DNA of 42,940 nucleotides, taken from positions 1 to 42,940 of the forward strand of contig CALXDC010000022.1 in NCBI GenBank assembly GCA_944386975.1. Direction: 5' to 3'. This DNA comes from an uncultured Oscillospiraceae bacterium. Lineage in GTDB: Bacteria > Bacillota > Clostridia > Oscillospirales > Oscillospiraceae. This document shows, piece by piece, positions 24,133 through 33,445 of the stretch; position 1 is the first letter of the stretch, and each line of letters opens with the position of its first letter. The notes beneath the pieces were generated by a model. It made no database searches. It saw only the letters and a list, made by a program, of their open reading frames with translations, and was not told where the DNA came from. Made by a program: the position numbers and the translations under genes.

Positions 24133-25545
24133 TTGAAGAGAACCGATGTTTTACTCTCCCCCGACGCCATGGCGCGGCAGCGGGAGTTTACGGAAAAGAT
24201 CGCCGCCCACCACCGCACTCTGGACCACCGGCCCCTGGCTCTGGTGGACACCTTCGGCTGCCAGCAGAACGTGGCGGACAGCCAGCGCATCATGGGCATG
24301 CTCCGGGACATGGGCTGTGATTTCACAGAGGACCCCATGGCGGCGGACATCATCCTTTTGAACACCTGCGCCATCCGGGAGAACGCGGAGAAGCGGGTGT
24401 ACGGGGCATTGGGCCAGCTGACCCACGCCAAGGCAGCCAACCCCAAACAGATCATCTGCCTCTGCGGCTGCATGGCCCAGCAGAAGACGGTGGCGGACAA
24501 GGTCCGCGCCTCCTACCGCCATGTGGACTTGGTCTTCGGACCCCAGGCCCTCTGGAAGTTCCCGGAGCTTCTCTGGGAGGTCTACACCCACCACGGCCGG
24601 GTGTTCTCCATCGAGGACGAGCACGGCACCATCGCCGAGGGCATGCCGGTGGTCCGGGAGAGCGCCGTGAAGGCCTGGGTGTCCATCATGTACGGCTGCA
24701 ACAACTTCTGCTCCTACTGCATCGTCCCCTACGTCCGGGGCCGGGAGAGGAGCCGGGACCCTGAGGAGATTCTGGCGGAGGTCCGGGGACTGGTGGCGGA
24801 GGGCTACAAGGACATCACCCTTCTCGGCCAGAATGTGAACTCCTACGGCAAGGATCTGGATGCCCCTATGGACTTTGCGGACCTGCTGGCCGCCATTGAC
24901 GAGATCCCCGGGGACTATCTCATCCGCTTCATGACCAGCCACCCCAAGGACGCCGGGGCGAAGCTCTTTGAGACCATGGCCCGTTGCCCCCACGTGGCCA
25001 AGCAGCTTCACCTGCCGGTCCAGTCCGGCAACAGCCGGGTTTTGAAGGAGATGAACCGTGGCTACACCCGGGAAGGCTACCTTGAGAAGGTGGCCATGGC
25101 CCGGCAGCTGATGCCGGATATCGTCCTCACCAGCGACATCATCATCGGCTTCCCCGGGGAGACGGAGGCGGAGGCCATGGACACGATTTCTCTGGTGCAG
25201 GAGGTGGGCTACGACGCCCTCTTCACCTTCATCTACTCCCCCCGGCCCGGCACCCCGGCGGCGAAGATGCCGGACCCGGCCACCCGGGCGGAGAAGCAGG
25301 TGTGGTTTGACCGGTTGCTGGAGGCTCAGAACGAGATTTCCGCCAAGCGCCACGCCTCCTATGTAGGGAAGACGGTGCGGGTGCTGGTGGACGGGGAGAG
25401 CGGCGACAGCCGCTGGCCCCTCCAGAGCCGCACCGACGGCGGGCGGCTGGTCCACCTGGTGGGGGACAAGTCCCTCATCGGGCAGTATGTCCAGGTGAAG
25501 ATCACCGATAGCAACACCTGGGCCCTCTTTGGGGAAGCGGAATGA
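24133..25545 (+). CDS. miaB: tRNA-2-methylthio-N6-dimethylallyladenosine synthase
   Basis: A 470-residue radical-SAM methylthiotransferase that adds a methylthio group to i6A37 of tRNAs, the step after MiaA (encoded downstream at 33446). The N-terminal domain has three cysteines of the auxiliary cluster (TFGCQQN, NTCAIREN, CGCMAQ). The radical-SAM motif is C189-x3-C193-x2-C196 (CNNFCSYC), and a TRAM domain ends the protein. I place the start at TTG 24133 because AGGAG lies 7 nt upstream; a possible upstream ATG at 24100 has no ribosome site. Its stop overlaps the next ATG. Confidence 0.94.
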   Translation: MKRTDVLLSPDAMARQREFTEKIAAHHRTLDHRPLALVDTFGCQQNVADSQRIMGMLRDMGCDFTEDPMAADIILLNTCAIRENAEKRVYGALGQLTHAKAANPKQIICLCGCMAQQKTVADKVRASYRHVDLVFGPQALWKFPELLWEVYTHHGRVFSIEDEHGTIAEGMPVVRESAVKAWVSIMYGCNNFCSYCIVPYVRGRERSRDPEEILAEVRGLVAEGYKDITLLGQNVNSYGKDLDAPMDFADLLAAIDEIPGDYLIRFMTSHPKDAGAKLFETMARCPHVAKQLHLPVQSGNSRVLKEMNRGYTREGYLEKVAMARQLMPDIVLTSDIIIGFPGETEAEAMDTISLVQEVGYDALFTFIYSPRPGTPAAKMPDPATRAEKQVWFDRLLEAQNEISAKRHASYVGKTVRVLVDGESGDSRWPLQSRTDGGRLVHLVGDKSLIGQYVQVKITDSNTWALFGEAE

Positions 25546-25886
25546 TTCTGGTTTTCTTGTGGGTGCTGTTCCCGCTGCTGGCGGGGGCGGTGCTGTATGG
25601 GCTGGAGCGGCTCATCTGCTGGCTGGACGTGCGGTTCTGCTGGGTGCTGCCGCTCCTGATGGCGGTGATCGCCTTTTTTGCCGTCCGCACGGGGCTTCAT
25701 AACAACCCGGACACCTCCTATCTTCTGACCTTCTTTTTCGTGCCCCAGGGCATCGGGTGGACCGCCGGGCTGGTCCTTGGCGTTCTCCACGGCCTCCGGG
25801 GGCCGAAGCGGTTTCGGCGGCCGAAACCGCCCCGGGGGAAGAGGGGGCCGCGGCCCCGGACGCTTCGAGAGAGCAAGCGGAAGTAA
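25542..25886 (+). CDS. Small membrane protein of unknown function
   Basis: A 114-residue protein whose start codon overlaps the miaB stop (ATGA), so it is expressed with miaB. It has three hydrophobic stretches (ILVFLWVLFPLLAGAVLYGL, CWVLPLLMAVIAFFAV, and YLLTFFFVPQGIGWTAGLVLGVL) and a strongly basic tail rich in Arg, Lys and Pro, with the segment PKRFRRPKPPRGKRGPRPR. The hairpin at 25869-25902 includes the stop codon. No family recognised. Confidence 0.75.
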   Translation: MILVFLWVLFPLLAGAVLYGLERLICWLDVRFCWVLPLLMAVIAFFAVRTGLHNNPDTSYLLTFFFVPQGIGWTAGLVLGVLHGLRGPKRFRRPKPPRGKRGPRPRTLRESKRK

Positions 25887-25902
25887 GGTTCCGCTTGCTC
25901 TC
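25869..25902 (+). terminator. Hairpin at the end of the miaB operon
   Basis: GAGAGCAAGCGGAA and its complement form a perfect 14-bp stem (6-nt loop) that contains the stop codon of the small membrane protein. There is no U-tract after it, so termination strength is uncertain. Confidence 0.5.
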
Positions 25903-25955
25903 CGGCGAGGGCGAGACCGTTTGATTGGCGGCCGACGCACATCGGCAGGTGTTTT

Positions 25956-26431
25956 GCCTCCGGCGGCCTACTTTTCTCGTCAAAGAAAAGTAGGCAAAAG
26001 TTGACTTAGAACCAAGGTTCTAAGAACTCCTTTTGGCCTATTATGGGAAATCCGTACCATTTTTATCGTTAAATTGTGCGGCTGACCCATCAAGGGTGTC
26101 GGAGTTCCCCTGTTTCCGCGCTTCGGCGCGCTTCCCCGGTGGTTGTTATAGCTTCTGCACCGATGCTGACAGACTTACCAAAGCCGTACACACTCATTCG
26201 CGGAAAAGCGGTAGACGAAAACATCTGCGTCTACCCACCGCATGAGCGCGCTTAAAGCGCGGCGCAGAAGCAGAAGACGACCCAAACAGGCGTCACCCGT
26301 ACCAAACCAACAATCAAACGCCTCCCTGACTCCCAAGTTTCGGTAGGAAACGAAGGGAATTCTTAAAACCGTAGGTTTTAAGCTGATTTTTGCCTACTTT
26401 TGTTCAGCGACAAAAGTAGGCCGCCGGAGGC
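25956..26431. repeat. Nested inverted-repeat element E2 (476 bp)
   Basis: Left end GCCTCCGGCGG with a CCTACTTTTCT hairpin; right end CCGCCGGAGGC with a CCTACTTTTGT hairpin. CTTAGAACC/GGTTCTAAG lies at 26005-26024; at 26362-26382 both arms have changed to CTTAAAACC/GGTTTTAAG. Its left half is a 'type B' block (GGCCTATTATGG, TTGTGCGGCTGAC, GTCGGAGTTCCCC) and its right half, read inverted, the 'type A' block with the GACGCCTGTTTGGGTC word, the reverse order to E3-E5. It separates the miaB operon from mutS. Its outer arm (26432-26530) reaches the AAAAGGAGG of mutS. Confidence 0.85.
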
Positions 26432-26544
26432 AAAACACCTGACGGTACACCGTCGGACAAAAGAGAACAACACGCCCTCGTCAGAGGGCAAAGAAAAAGA
26501 ACGGCCAGTCCCGGCCAGAGGGACAAAAAGGAGGCACGCACACA

Positions 26545-29142
26545 ATGGCAGAACTCACCCCCATGATGCGGCAGTATCTGGAGATCAAGGAACAAAATAA
26601 AGACGCGATTTTGTTCTTCCGCCTGGGCGACTTTTACGAGATGTTCAACGAGGACGCCCTCACCGCCTCCCGGGAGCTGGACCTCACCCTCACCACCCGG
26701 GACCGCTCCAAGCCCGAGGAGGAGCGGACCCCCATGTGCGGCGTGCCCTACCACTCCAGCGACGGCTACATTGCCCGCCTCATCGCCAAGGGCTACAAGG
26801 TGGCCATCTGCGAGCAGACCGAGGACCCCGCCACCGCCAAGGGCCTCGTCAGCCGGGACATCATCCGGGTGGTCACCCCCGGCACCGTCACCGACTCCGC
26901 CTCTTTGGACGAGGGCCGCAGCAATTTCCTCTGCGGCATCTTCCTCGATAAGCACGTGGCCGGCGTCAGCTTCTGCGACATCACCACCGGCCAGACTCTG
27001 GCTACCGCCTTCGAGGGCAAGGACCGTTTGGACCACCTCCTCAACGAGCTGGGCCGCTTCTCCCCCGCCGAGGCGGTGCTGAGCCCGGAGGCCTTTGAGG
27101 ACCCCCAGCTCACCGCCATGCTGAAAGAGCGCCTGAGCTGCCGCCTGGAGCGGGGCGAGCCCCGGAGCTTCAAGGCTGAGGCCGCCGAGCGGTCCGTCAG
27201 CCGCCAGTTCGGCGACGAGCAGCGCCGTGCCCTCCCCCGGGACAACCCGGCGGCCCTTCTCTCCCTGGGCGGCCTCCTCCACTACCTCTACGCCACCCAG
27301 AAGACGGACCTCAGCCACATCAAGACCCTGGAATACTACCGCCAGGGCCGGTTTTTAGAGCTGGACCTCACCGCCCGCCGGAACCTGGAGCTGACAGAAA
27401 CCCTCCGCACCAAGGAGAAGCGGGGAAGTCTCCTCTGGGTCCTCGACAAGACCAAGACCGCCATGGGCGGCCGCCTCCTCCGCTCCTGGCTGGAGCGTCC
27501 CCTTTTGGACGTGGCGGCCATCCGCCGCCGGTCCTCCGCCGTGGAGGCGCTGGTACACGACACCCTCTGCCGGGAGGAGCTGATTCTGGCCCTCACCGGC
27601 ATCCCCGATATGGAGCGGCTCATGGGCCGGGTGGCCTACGGCAGCGCCGGGGGCCGGGACCTGGTGAGCCTCCGCAACGCCGCCGAGCACCTTCCGGCGG
27701 TGAAGGAGCAGCTTCAAAAGCTCCAAAACCCCCGCCTCGCCCAGCTCAACCAGGGTCTCAGCGATTTGAAGGACATGCTGGACCTCATCTCCATCGCCAT
27801 CGACGACGATCCCCCCTTCTCCGTCCGGGAGGGCGGCTTCATCCGGGACGGCTACAACGACGAGGTGGACCGGCTCCGGGAAATCCAGAACGGAGGCACC
27901 TCTGTCATTGCTCAGGTGGAGGCCCGGGAGCGCCAGCGCACCGGCATCCGCTCCCTGAAGGTGGGCTACAACAAGGTCTTCGGCTACTACATCGAGGTCA
28001 GCAAGTCCTTCTACGACCAGGTCCCCGACGACTACATCCGCAAGCAGACCTTAGCCAACTGCGAGCGCTTTATTACCCAGGAATTAAAGGATCTGGAGCA
28101 CACGGTGCTCACCGCCAAGGACCGGGTGGTGGCCCTGGAATACGAGCTGTTCCGGGACGTGTGCCAGCAGATCATTCAGCAGACGGAGGCCATTCAGGCC
28201 ACTGCCGCGGCGGTGGCGGAGGTGGACGCCCTCTGTTCTCTGGCGGCGGTAGCGGTGAGCCAGAACTACTGCTGCCCGGAGGTGGACGACAGCGACGTCA
28301 TTGAGATCCACGACGGTCGCCACCCGGTGGTGGAGCGGGTCTTGAAAGACAGCCTCTTCGTCCCCAACGACACCTACATGGGGGAAAAGGAGAACCGGGT
28401 GGCCATCATCACCGGCCCCAACATGGCGGGCAAGTCCACCTATATGCGTCAGGTGGCCCTTATTACCCTCATGGCCCAGATCGGGTCCTTTGTCCCCGCC
28501 CGGGCGGCCCACATCGGCATTGTGGACCGGATCTTCACCCGCATCGGCGCCAGCGACGACCTGACCTCCGGCCAGAGCACCTTCATGGTGGAGATGAACG
28601 AGGTCAGCGAAATTCTCCGCTGCGCCACCAGCAAAAGCCTTCTCATCTTAGACGAGATTGGCCGGGGCACCAGCACCTTTGACGGCATGTCCATTGCCCG
28701 TGCGGTGCTGGAGCACTGCGTGAAGAAATTAGGGGCCAAAACCCTCTTTGCCACCCACTACCACGAGCTCACGGAGCTGGAGAACACCCTCCACGGGGTG
28801 AAGAACTACAACATTGCCATCCGGACCCGTGGGGAGGACATCATTTTCCTCAGGAAGATCGTCCCCGGCGGGGCCGACCAGAGCTACGGCATCGAGGTGG
28901 CGAAGCTGGCGGGCCTGCCCGACACGGTGGTCCGCCGGGCCCGGAAGATTCTGGAGGAGCTGGAGAGCGCCGGGGGCCGCTCCGCGCCCCTGCTGGCCGC
29001 GTCCCCGGGGGCGGAACAGGTGAGCATGGAGGCTCTGGGGGAGGCGGAGGTCATCGACCGCCTGCGCCGCACCCAGCCGGACACCCTCACCCCCATTGAG
29101 GCCATGAGCCTCCTCTACGAGCTGAAGCAGAAGCTCAGCTGA
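26545..29142 (+). CDS. mutS: DNA mismatch repair protein MutS
   Basis: An 865-residue mismatch-recognition ATPase. The N-terminal mismatch domain holds the Phe-x-Glu motif (FFRLGDFYEMF). Connector, lever and clamp domains follow, then the ATPase with Walker A GPNMAGKST at about 624-632, LLILDEIGRGTSTFDG (Walker B and signature) and FATHYHEL (switch His). Length and motifs are normal. AAAAGGAGG precedes the ATG; the leader from the element E2 edge (26432) to there is shared in sequence with leaders of mutL, miaA, mrdA and a HAD gene. It works with MutL at 30650, from which it is separated by a CPBP protease and element E3. Confidence 0.97.
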   Translation: MAELTPMMRQYLEIKEQNKDAILFFRLGDFYEMFNEDALTASRELDLTLTTRDRSKPEEERTPMCGVPYHSSDGYIARLIAKGYKVAICEQTEDPATAKGLVSRDIIRVVTPGTVTDSASLDEGRSNFLCGIFLDKHVAGVSFCDITTGQTLATAFEGKDRLDHLLNELGRFSPAEAVLSPEAFEDPQLTAMLKERLSCRLERGEPRSFKAEAAERSVSRQFGDEQRRALPRDNPAALLSLGGLLHYLYATQKTDLSHIKTLEYYRQGRFLELDLTARRNLELTETLRTKEKRGSLLWVLDKTKTAMGGRLLRSWLERPLLDVAAIRRRSSAVEALVHDTLCREELILALTGIPDMERLMGRVAYGSAGGRDLVSLRNAAEHLPAVKEQLQKLQNPRLAQLNQGLSDLKDMLDLISIAIDDDPPFSVREGGFIRDGYNDEVDRLREIQNGGTSVIAQVEARERQRTGIRSLKVGYNKVFGYYIEVSKSFYDQVPDDYIRKQTLANCERFITQELKDLEHTVLTAKDRVVALEYELFRDVCQQIIQQTEAIQATAAAVAEVDALCSLAAVAVSQNYCCPEVDDSDVIEIHDGRHPVVERVLKDSLFVPNDTYMGEKENRVAIITGPNMAGKSTYMRQVALITLMAQIGSFVPARAAHIGIVDRIFTRIGASDDLTSGQSTFMVEMNEVSEILRCATSKSLLILDEIGRGTSTFDGMSIARAVLEHCVKKLGAKTLFATHYHELTELENTLHGVKNYNIAIRTRGEDIIFLRKIVPGGADQSYGIEVAKLAGLPDTVVRRARKILEELESAGGRSAPLLAASPGAEQVSMEALGEAEVIDRLRRTQPDTLTPIEAMSLLYELKQKLS

Positions 29143-29184
29143 CAGCGGGCTTCCACATCCAAAAGAAAGCGAGTTTTTTGTACC

Positions 29185-29889
29185 ATGGCGAAAAAAAGTG
29201 CGGGCGGCGGCTGGCTGACGGATTTTGAGCGGGTGGCCGGCGGCGTGTTCTTTGTGTTGTATGTGGTGGTGTTCCCCCTCACCCTCACCTGGATCTTCCG
29301 GGGAGTGGAGGCTCTGCTGGGCACCTCCTTCTCCGCCCAGCGAGAGCAGGAAATTTACTATTACATCATCTTTGTGGTCACGCTGGTTATTTTTTACAAC
29401 TTTATCGGCAAGACCACCCAGTGGCTGCTGGGGAATTTTGTCCACACGCTGTCCACAGCGGCGGTGGGACTGGTAGCCTTTTACGGGCTCAACGAGCTGC
29501 TGTACCGGTTGAGCCACACCCTCCTGGGGGGACAGACCAATTTGAACGATGTGGCCATCAGCGCACAGACGGCCACAGTGGGGCGGCCCACCCTGCTGAT
29601 CCTGATTTTTCTTGCGCCTTTTGTAGAAGAGGTGCTGTTCCGGGGGTATATTTTCGGTATACTCCGGCCCCGGAATCGGGTGCTGGCCTACGCGGTGTCG
29701 GCCTTGTTGTTTGCGTTCCTCCACGTGTGGCAGTTTGCCGCCGGGGGGTTCAGCGTGCAGCACCTGGTGCTGCTGGTGCAGTATCTGGTGCCCGGTCTGG
29801 TGTTGTGCTGGACCTACGACCGGTGCGCCACCGTGTGGTGTCCGGTGCTCACCCATGTGTGTGTGAACGCGCTGTCCATCCTGCTGTGA
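29185..29889 (+). CDS. CPBP family intramembrane metalloprotease
   Basis: A 234-residue membrane protein of the CPBP (CAAX/Abi) family. The three signatures are EEVLFRG (E148-E149 to R153), the FAFLH pair in LLFAFLHVW, and HVCVNA near the C-terminus, which supply the catalytic Glu and metal-binding His residues. About six membrane helices are visible. Some relatives process prenylated or exported proteins or give immunity to bacteriocins, but no partner gene lies beside it. It begins 42 nt after mutS, so likely expressed with it. The ribosome site (AAAGAAAG) is weak. Confidence 0.9.
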   Translation: MAKKSAGGGWLTDFERVAGGVFFVLYVVVFPLTLTWIFRGVEALLGTSFSAQREQEIYYYIIFVVTLVIFYNFIGKTTQWLLGNFVHTLSTAAVGLVAFYGLNELLYRLSHTLLGGQTNLNDVAISAQTATVGRPTLLILIFLAPFVEEVLFRGYIFGILRPRNRVLAYAVSALLFAFLHVWQFAAGGFSVQHLVLLVQYLVPGLVLCWTYDRCATVWCPVLTHVCVNALSILL

Positions 29890-29972
29890 GCAGGACAGCC
29901 AGTGCCGGTATGGAGTGGGCTGACGATGGGGTTCTCCCCTAACCGGGAGATGGTGTTTCGATACCTTGTCCT

Positions 29973-30549
29973 GCCTCCGGCGGCCTACTTTTCTCGCGGA
30001 AGAAAAGTAGGCAAAAGTCCGCTTAGAACCTACGGTTCTAAGAACTCCCTTGTTTTCTACCGAAACTTGGAAGTCAGGGAGGCTCTCTATTGCTGGCTTG
30101 GTACGAGTGACGCCGTTTTGGGTCATCTTCTACTTTACGCGCCGCGCTTCGCGCTGATTCGGTTGGGTCGACGATGGCCCTCTCTAAGCCTTCCCCCGCT
30201 GGGGGAAGGTGCCTCCGAAGGAGGCGGATGAGGGACCGCGCGGTGCAAGGTGTCAGTAGAAGGAAATCTCTGCTCTTGGGCCCCCCTCATCCGTCACGGC
30301 TCCGCCGCGCCACCTTCCCCCAAGGGGGGAAGGCCTAAGGATGCAGAAGCCCCTACAACCACCAGGGCAGCGCGCTTAAAGCGCGGAACAAGGGGAACCC
30401 GGTCACCCCGCTGCTGCGTCAGATGCACCAGAGCCCGAATAAGGCATCAGGACTACCAGTACAAGGAAATAAAGGAGTTCTTAGAACCATTGGTTCTAAG
30501 CTGATTTTTGCCTACTTTTGTTCAGCGACAAAAGTAGGCCGCCGGAGGC
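29973..30549. repeat. Nested inverted-repeat element E3 (577 bp)
   Basis: Ends as in the other copies: GCCTCCGGCGG...CCGCCGGAGGC, CCTACTTTT hairpins next, then CTTAGAACC palindromes at 30022-30042 and 30480-30500. The left half is 'type A' (ACCGAAACTTGGAAGTC, GACGCCGTTTTGGGTCATC, GCGCCGCGCTTCGCGC); the right half read inverted is 'type B'. The core holds back-to-back copies of a CCTTCCCCC palindrome block with CTCATCCG. It sits between the CPBP gene and mutL. No gene seen. Confidence 0.85.
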
Positions 30550-30649
30550 ATAACACCAGACAGTACACCGTCGGCCACCGACAAAAAAGAAAAAACTTCG
30601 TCAGCGGTCGGCCCGCCCGGCCCGAGGGCAAAAAAGAAAGGACCCCCCT

Positions 30650-32659
30650 ATGGCACATATTGAACAACTCTCCCCCCATATTGCGGACCTGATCGCCGCC
30701 GGCGAGGTGGTGGAGCGCCCCGCCAGCGTGATGAAGGAGCTGCTGGAGAACGCCATCGACGCCGGGGCCACCCAGGTGGTGGCCGAGATCCGGAACGGCG
30801 GCATGACCTACCTCCGGGTGGCCGACAACGGCTGCGGCATCGCCCCGGAGGAGGTACCCACCGCCTTCCTCCGCCACGCCACCAGCAAGCTGCGGCGGGC
30901 CGAGGACCTCTCCGCCATCGGCACCTTAGGCTTCCGGGGCGAGGCCCTGGCCGCCATCTCCGCCGTGTCCCGTCTGGACATCTTTACCCGTCAGCCGGGG
31001 GCAGAGGCGGGGGTCCGCCTGAGTCTGGAGGGCGGCGTCCCCCAGGGCGCTCCCGAGCCCGCCGGGTGCCCCGAGGGTACCACCATGGTGGTCCGGGACC
31101 TCTTCTTCAACACCCCCGCCCGGATGAAATTCATGAAGAAGGACAGCGCCGAGGCCAGCGCCGTGGCCGCTGTGGTCCAGCACCTGTCCCTCTCCAACCC
31201 CCACATCTCCTTCCGCTTCCTCAAGGATGGGGCGGAAGTCCTCCACACCCCCGGAGATAACAAGCTCTCCAGCGCCATCTATGCCACCCTGGGCCGGGAC
31301 TTTGCTCTGGGGCTCCAGGAGGTGCAGGGTCAGGGGGACGGCGTGGAGGTGTCCGGCTACGTCACCAAGCCCATCAATGGCCGGGGTACCCGCGGCATGC
31401 AGATCTTTTTTGTAAATGGACGGCTGGTGAAGTCCCAGATGCTCACCGCCGCTCTGGAGGAGGCCTACAAAAACCAGCTTTTGAAGGGGAAATTCCCCGG
31501 CTGCGTTCTCCACATCACTCTCCCCAAAAACCAGGTGGATGTAAACGTCCACCCCGCCAAGACGGTGGTGAAGTTTGCCCAGGAGCGGCCCGTTTTTTCT
31601 GTCGTGTACCATGTGGTCCAGGACGCTCTGGATGCCGCCGGGCGGCCCGCCCCCTCCGTTACCGCCGTCTCGGCAAGCACCGGCAGCGCCGTTCCCCGGA
31701 AGGACTTTTACCAGACCATGGACGCCAGGACCTTCCGGGCGCAGCAGGCGAAAAAAGCGGAATCCCCCGCCCCTGCCTTTCTCACCCGGGTACCTCCGGT
31801 GTCGGTGGAGATGGGGGGCCGGGTGGCCGTCAGCGACGTGAGCCGCCGCCCGGCGGCCACCACGCCGCTTTCGTCGGAGCGGCCCCGGCCTGTCTCCCTC
31901 TCTCCGGCGCGGCAGGAAGTTTTCCCCAAACCTTCCACCGCGGTGGAAAACATGGTGGAAAGAGCGGAAGCATTTTCCCCGGCAAAGGGCCAGGAGACAC
32001 AGAAGGCCACGCCTTCCCTCCGGACCGGTCCGGACGCCTCCCCGGCGCCTCCCGCGGAGGAGCCGGAGCAGGTGACGATGACCCCGGCCCCCGCGCCCCG
32101 GTGGCGGATGGCGGGGGAGGTGCTGCGGACCTATATTCTGGCGGAGGATGGGGAAAATGTGTGGCTCATCGACAAGCACGCCGCCCATGAACGGATCAAC
32201 TTTGACCGGCTGAAGGCCAACACGGAGCCCATCATGGGGCAGACTCTTCTGGCAGCGGAGGCGGTAAAGCTGGCCCCGGAGGACGCGGCGGCGCTGCTGG
32301 AGCACCTGCCGCTGCTGGCGGAGTTCGGCTTTGAGGCGGAGGAGTTCGGCGGCGACAGCCTGCTGGTGCGGGCCATCCCCTCGGACATCGACGCGCCGCA
32401 GATTCAGGAGACCCTGGAGGAGCTGGCCCAGAAGCTGCGGACCTGCGGCACGGCGGACCCCGCCGCCGCCCGGGACGCCATGCTCCACACCATGGCCTGC
32501 AAGGCGGCCATTAAGGGCGGCTGGGTCAGCGACCCTGCAGAGCTGCAAACCCTGGTGGACAAGGTGGCCAGCGGGGAGGTGCGGTACTGCCCCCACGGGC
32601 GGCCCGTGGCAGTGAAGCTCACCCGCTATGAGCTGGAGAAGATGTTCAAAAGAGCGTGA
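30650..32659 (+). CDS. mutL: DNA mismatch repair protein MutL
   Basis: A 669-residue MutL with the GHKL ATPase at the N-terminus (ELLENAIDAG, VADNGCGI, TLGFRGEALAAIS), a variable Pro/Ala-rich linker (about residues 335-485), and a C-terminal domain. The endonuclease metal motif is DKHAAHERINFD at 508-519, where the second residue and the last acidic residue differ from the usual DQHA-E-x4-E. ACKAAIKGG and CPHGRPVAVKL, the other metal-site motifs, are present. So it is probably a nicking MutL, typical of bacteria without MutH. AAAGAAAGGA before the ATG is a moderate ribosome site. Its leader is the outer arm of E3. Confidence 0.96.
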   Translation: MAHIEQLSPHIADLIAAGEVVERPASVMKELLENAIDAGATQVVAEIRNGGMTYLRVADNGCGIAPEEVPTAFLRHATSKLRRAEDLSAIGTLGFRGEALAAISAVSRLDIFTRQPGAEAGVRLSLEGGVPQGAPEPAGCPEGTTMVVRDLFFNTPARMKFMKKDSAEASAVAAVVQHLSLSNPHISFRFLKDGAEVLHTPGDNKLSSAIYATLGRDFALGLQEVQGQGDGVEVSGYVTKPINGRGTRGMQIFFVNGRLVKSQMLTAALEEAYKNQLLKGKFPGCVLHITLPKNQVDVNVHPAKTVVKFAQERPVFSVVYHVVQDALDAAGRPAPSVTAVSASTGSAVPRKDFYQTMDARTFRAQQAKKAESPAPAFLTRVPPVSVEMGGRVAVSDVSRRPAATTPLSSERPRPVSLSPARQEVFPKPSTAVENMVERAEAFSPAKGQETQKATPSLRTGPDASPAPPAEEPEQVTMTPAPAPRWRMAGEVLRTYILAEDGENVWLIDKHAAHERINFDRLKANTEPIMGQTLLAAEAVKLAPEDAAALLEHLPLLAEFGFEAEEFGGDSLLVRAIPSDIDAPQIQETLEELAQKLRTCGTADPAAARDAMLHTMACKAAIKGGWVSDPAELQTLVDKVASGEVRYCPHGRPVAVKLTRYELEKMFKRA

Positions 32660-32758
32660 AGATTTGTCCCCTCCGCCGCCGGGACCGGCGTCTTATTTAC
32701 CCTCTGACGAGGGTGGGTCGCGTTTTTTCGGTACCCGACGGGCGCTGTTTGGTGTTTT

Positions 32759-33337
32759 GCCTCCGGCGGCCTACTTTTGTCGCTGAACAAAAGTAGGCAA
32801 AAGTCAGCTTAAAACCTACGGTTTTAAGAATTCCCTTCGTTTCCTACCGAAACTTGGAAGTCAGAGAAGCTTTTCGTCGTTGACGTTGCTCGAGTGACGC
32901 CTGTTTGGGTCATCTTCTGCTTGAAGCGCCGCGCTCCGCGCTGATTTGTTGGGTAGACGATAGTCTAAAGCCTTCCCCCGCTGGGGGAAGGTGGCACGGC
33001 GGAGCCGTGACGGATGAGGGACCGCGCGGTACAAAATATCGATAGAGGGAAGTCTCTGCCCTTGGGTTCCCCTCATCCGCCTCCTTCGGAGGCACCTTCC
33101 CCCAGCGGGGGAAGGCTTGGATGGTGCAAATGCAGAGGCCCTAACGACCACCAAGGCAGCGCGCTGAAGCGCGGAAGGAGGGGAACTCCGACCCCCTTGC
33201 ACCCGTCAGCCGCACAAAGTAACGACAAAAACGGAACAAGACTATCCATAATAGGCCGAAAGGAGTCCTTAGAACCATTGGTTCTAAGCTGATTTTTGCC
33301 TACTTTTGTTCAGCGACAAAAGTAGGCCGCCGGAGGC
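32759..33337. repeat. Nested inverted-repeat element E4 (579 bp)
   Basis: The clearest copy. Ends GCCTCCGGCGG/CCGCCGGAGGC; hairpins with CTACTTTTGTC arms; palindromes CTTAAAACC/GGTTTTAAG at 32808-32828 and CTTAGAACC/GGTTCTAAG at 33268-33288. The left half is type A and the right half read inverted is type B. The core is two inverted CCTTCCCCCGCTGGGGGAAGG blocks with CTCATCCG. Its outer arms also pair: from 32666 (GTCCCC...CCGCCGGGAC) with the inverted copy before miaA (ending about 33430). The whole mutL-to-miaA gap is therefore one large inverted repeat of about 770 bp. Confidence 0.88.
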
Positions 33338-33445
33338 AAAACACCTGCCGACGTGCGTCGGCCATCGAAAAAACGACCTCCGCCCTCGTCAGCGGGCAAA
33401 AAGCCCGTCCCGGCGCATGAGCGGACAAAGAAAGGAGGCCCCCCT

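Noticed and set aside
28729-30126. Minus-strand frame across the mutS 3' end, the CPBP gene and element E3
   Set aside because: Spans real genes on the other strand and repeat DNA; no motif or ribosome site.
29973-30549. Possible CRISPR array in the repeat-rich gaps
   Set aside because: The repeats are long, inverted and nested, not short direct repeats separated by unique spacers; no cas genes.
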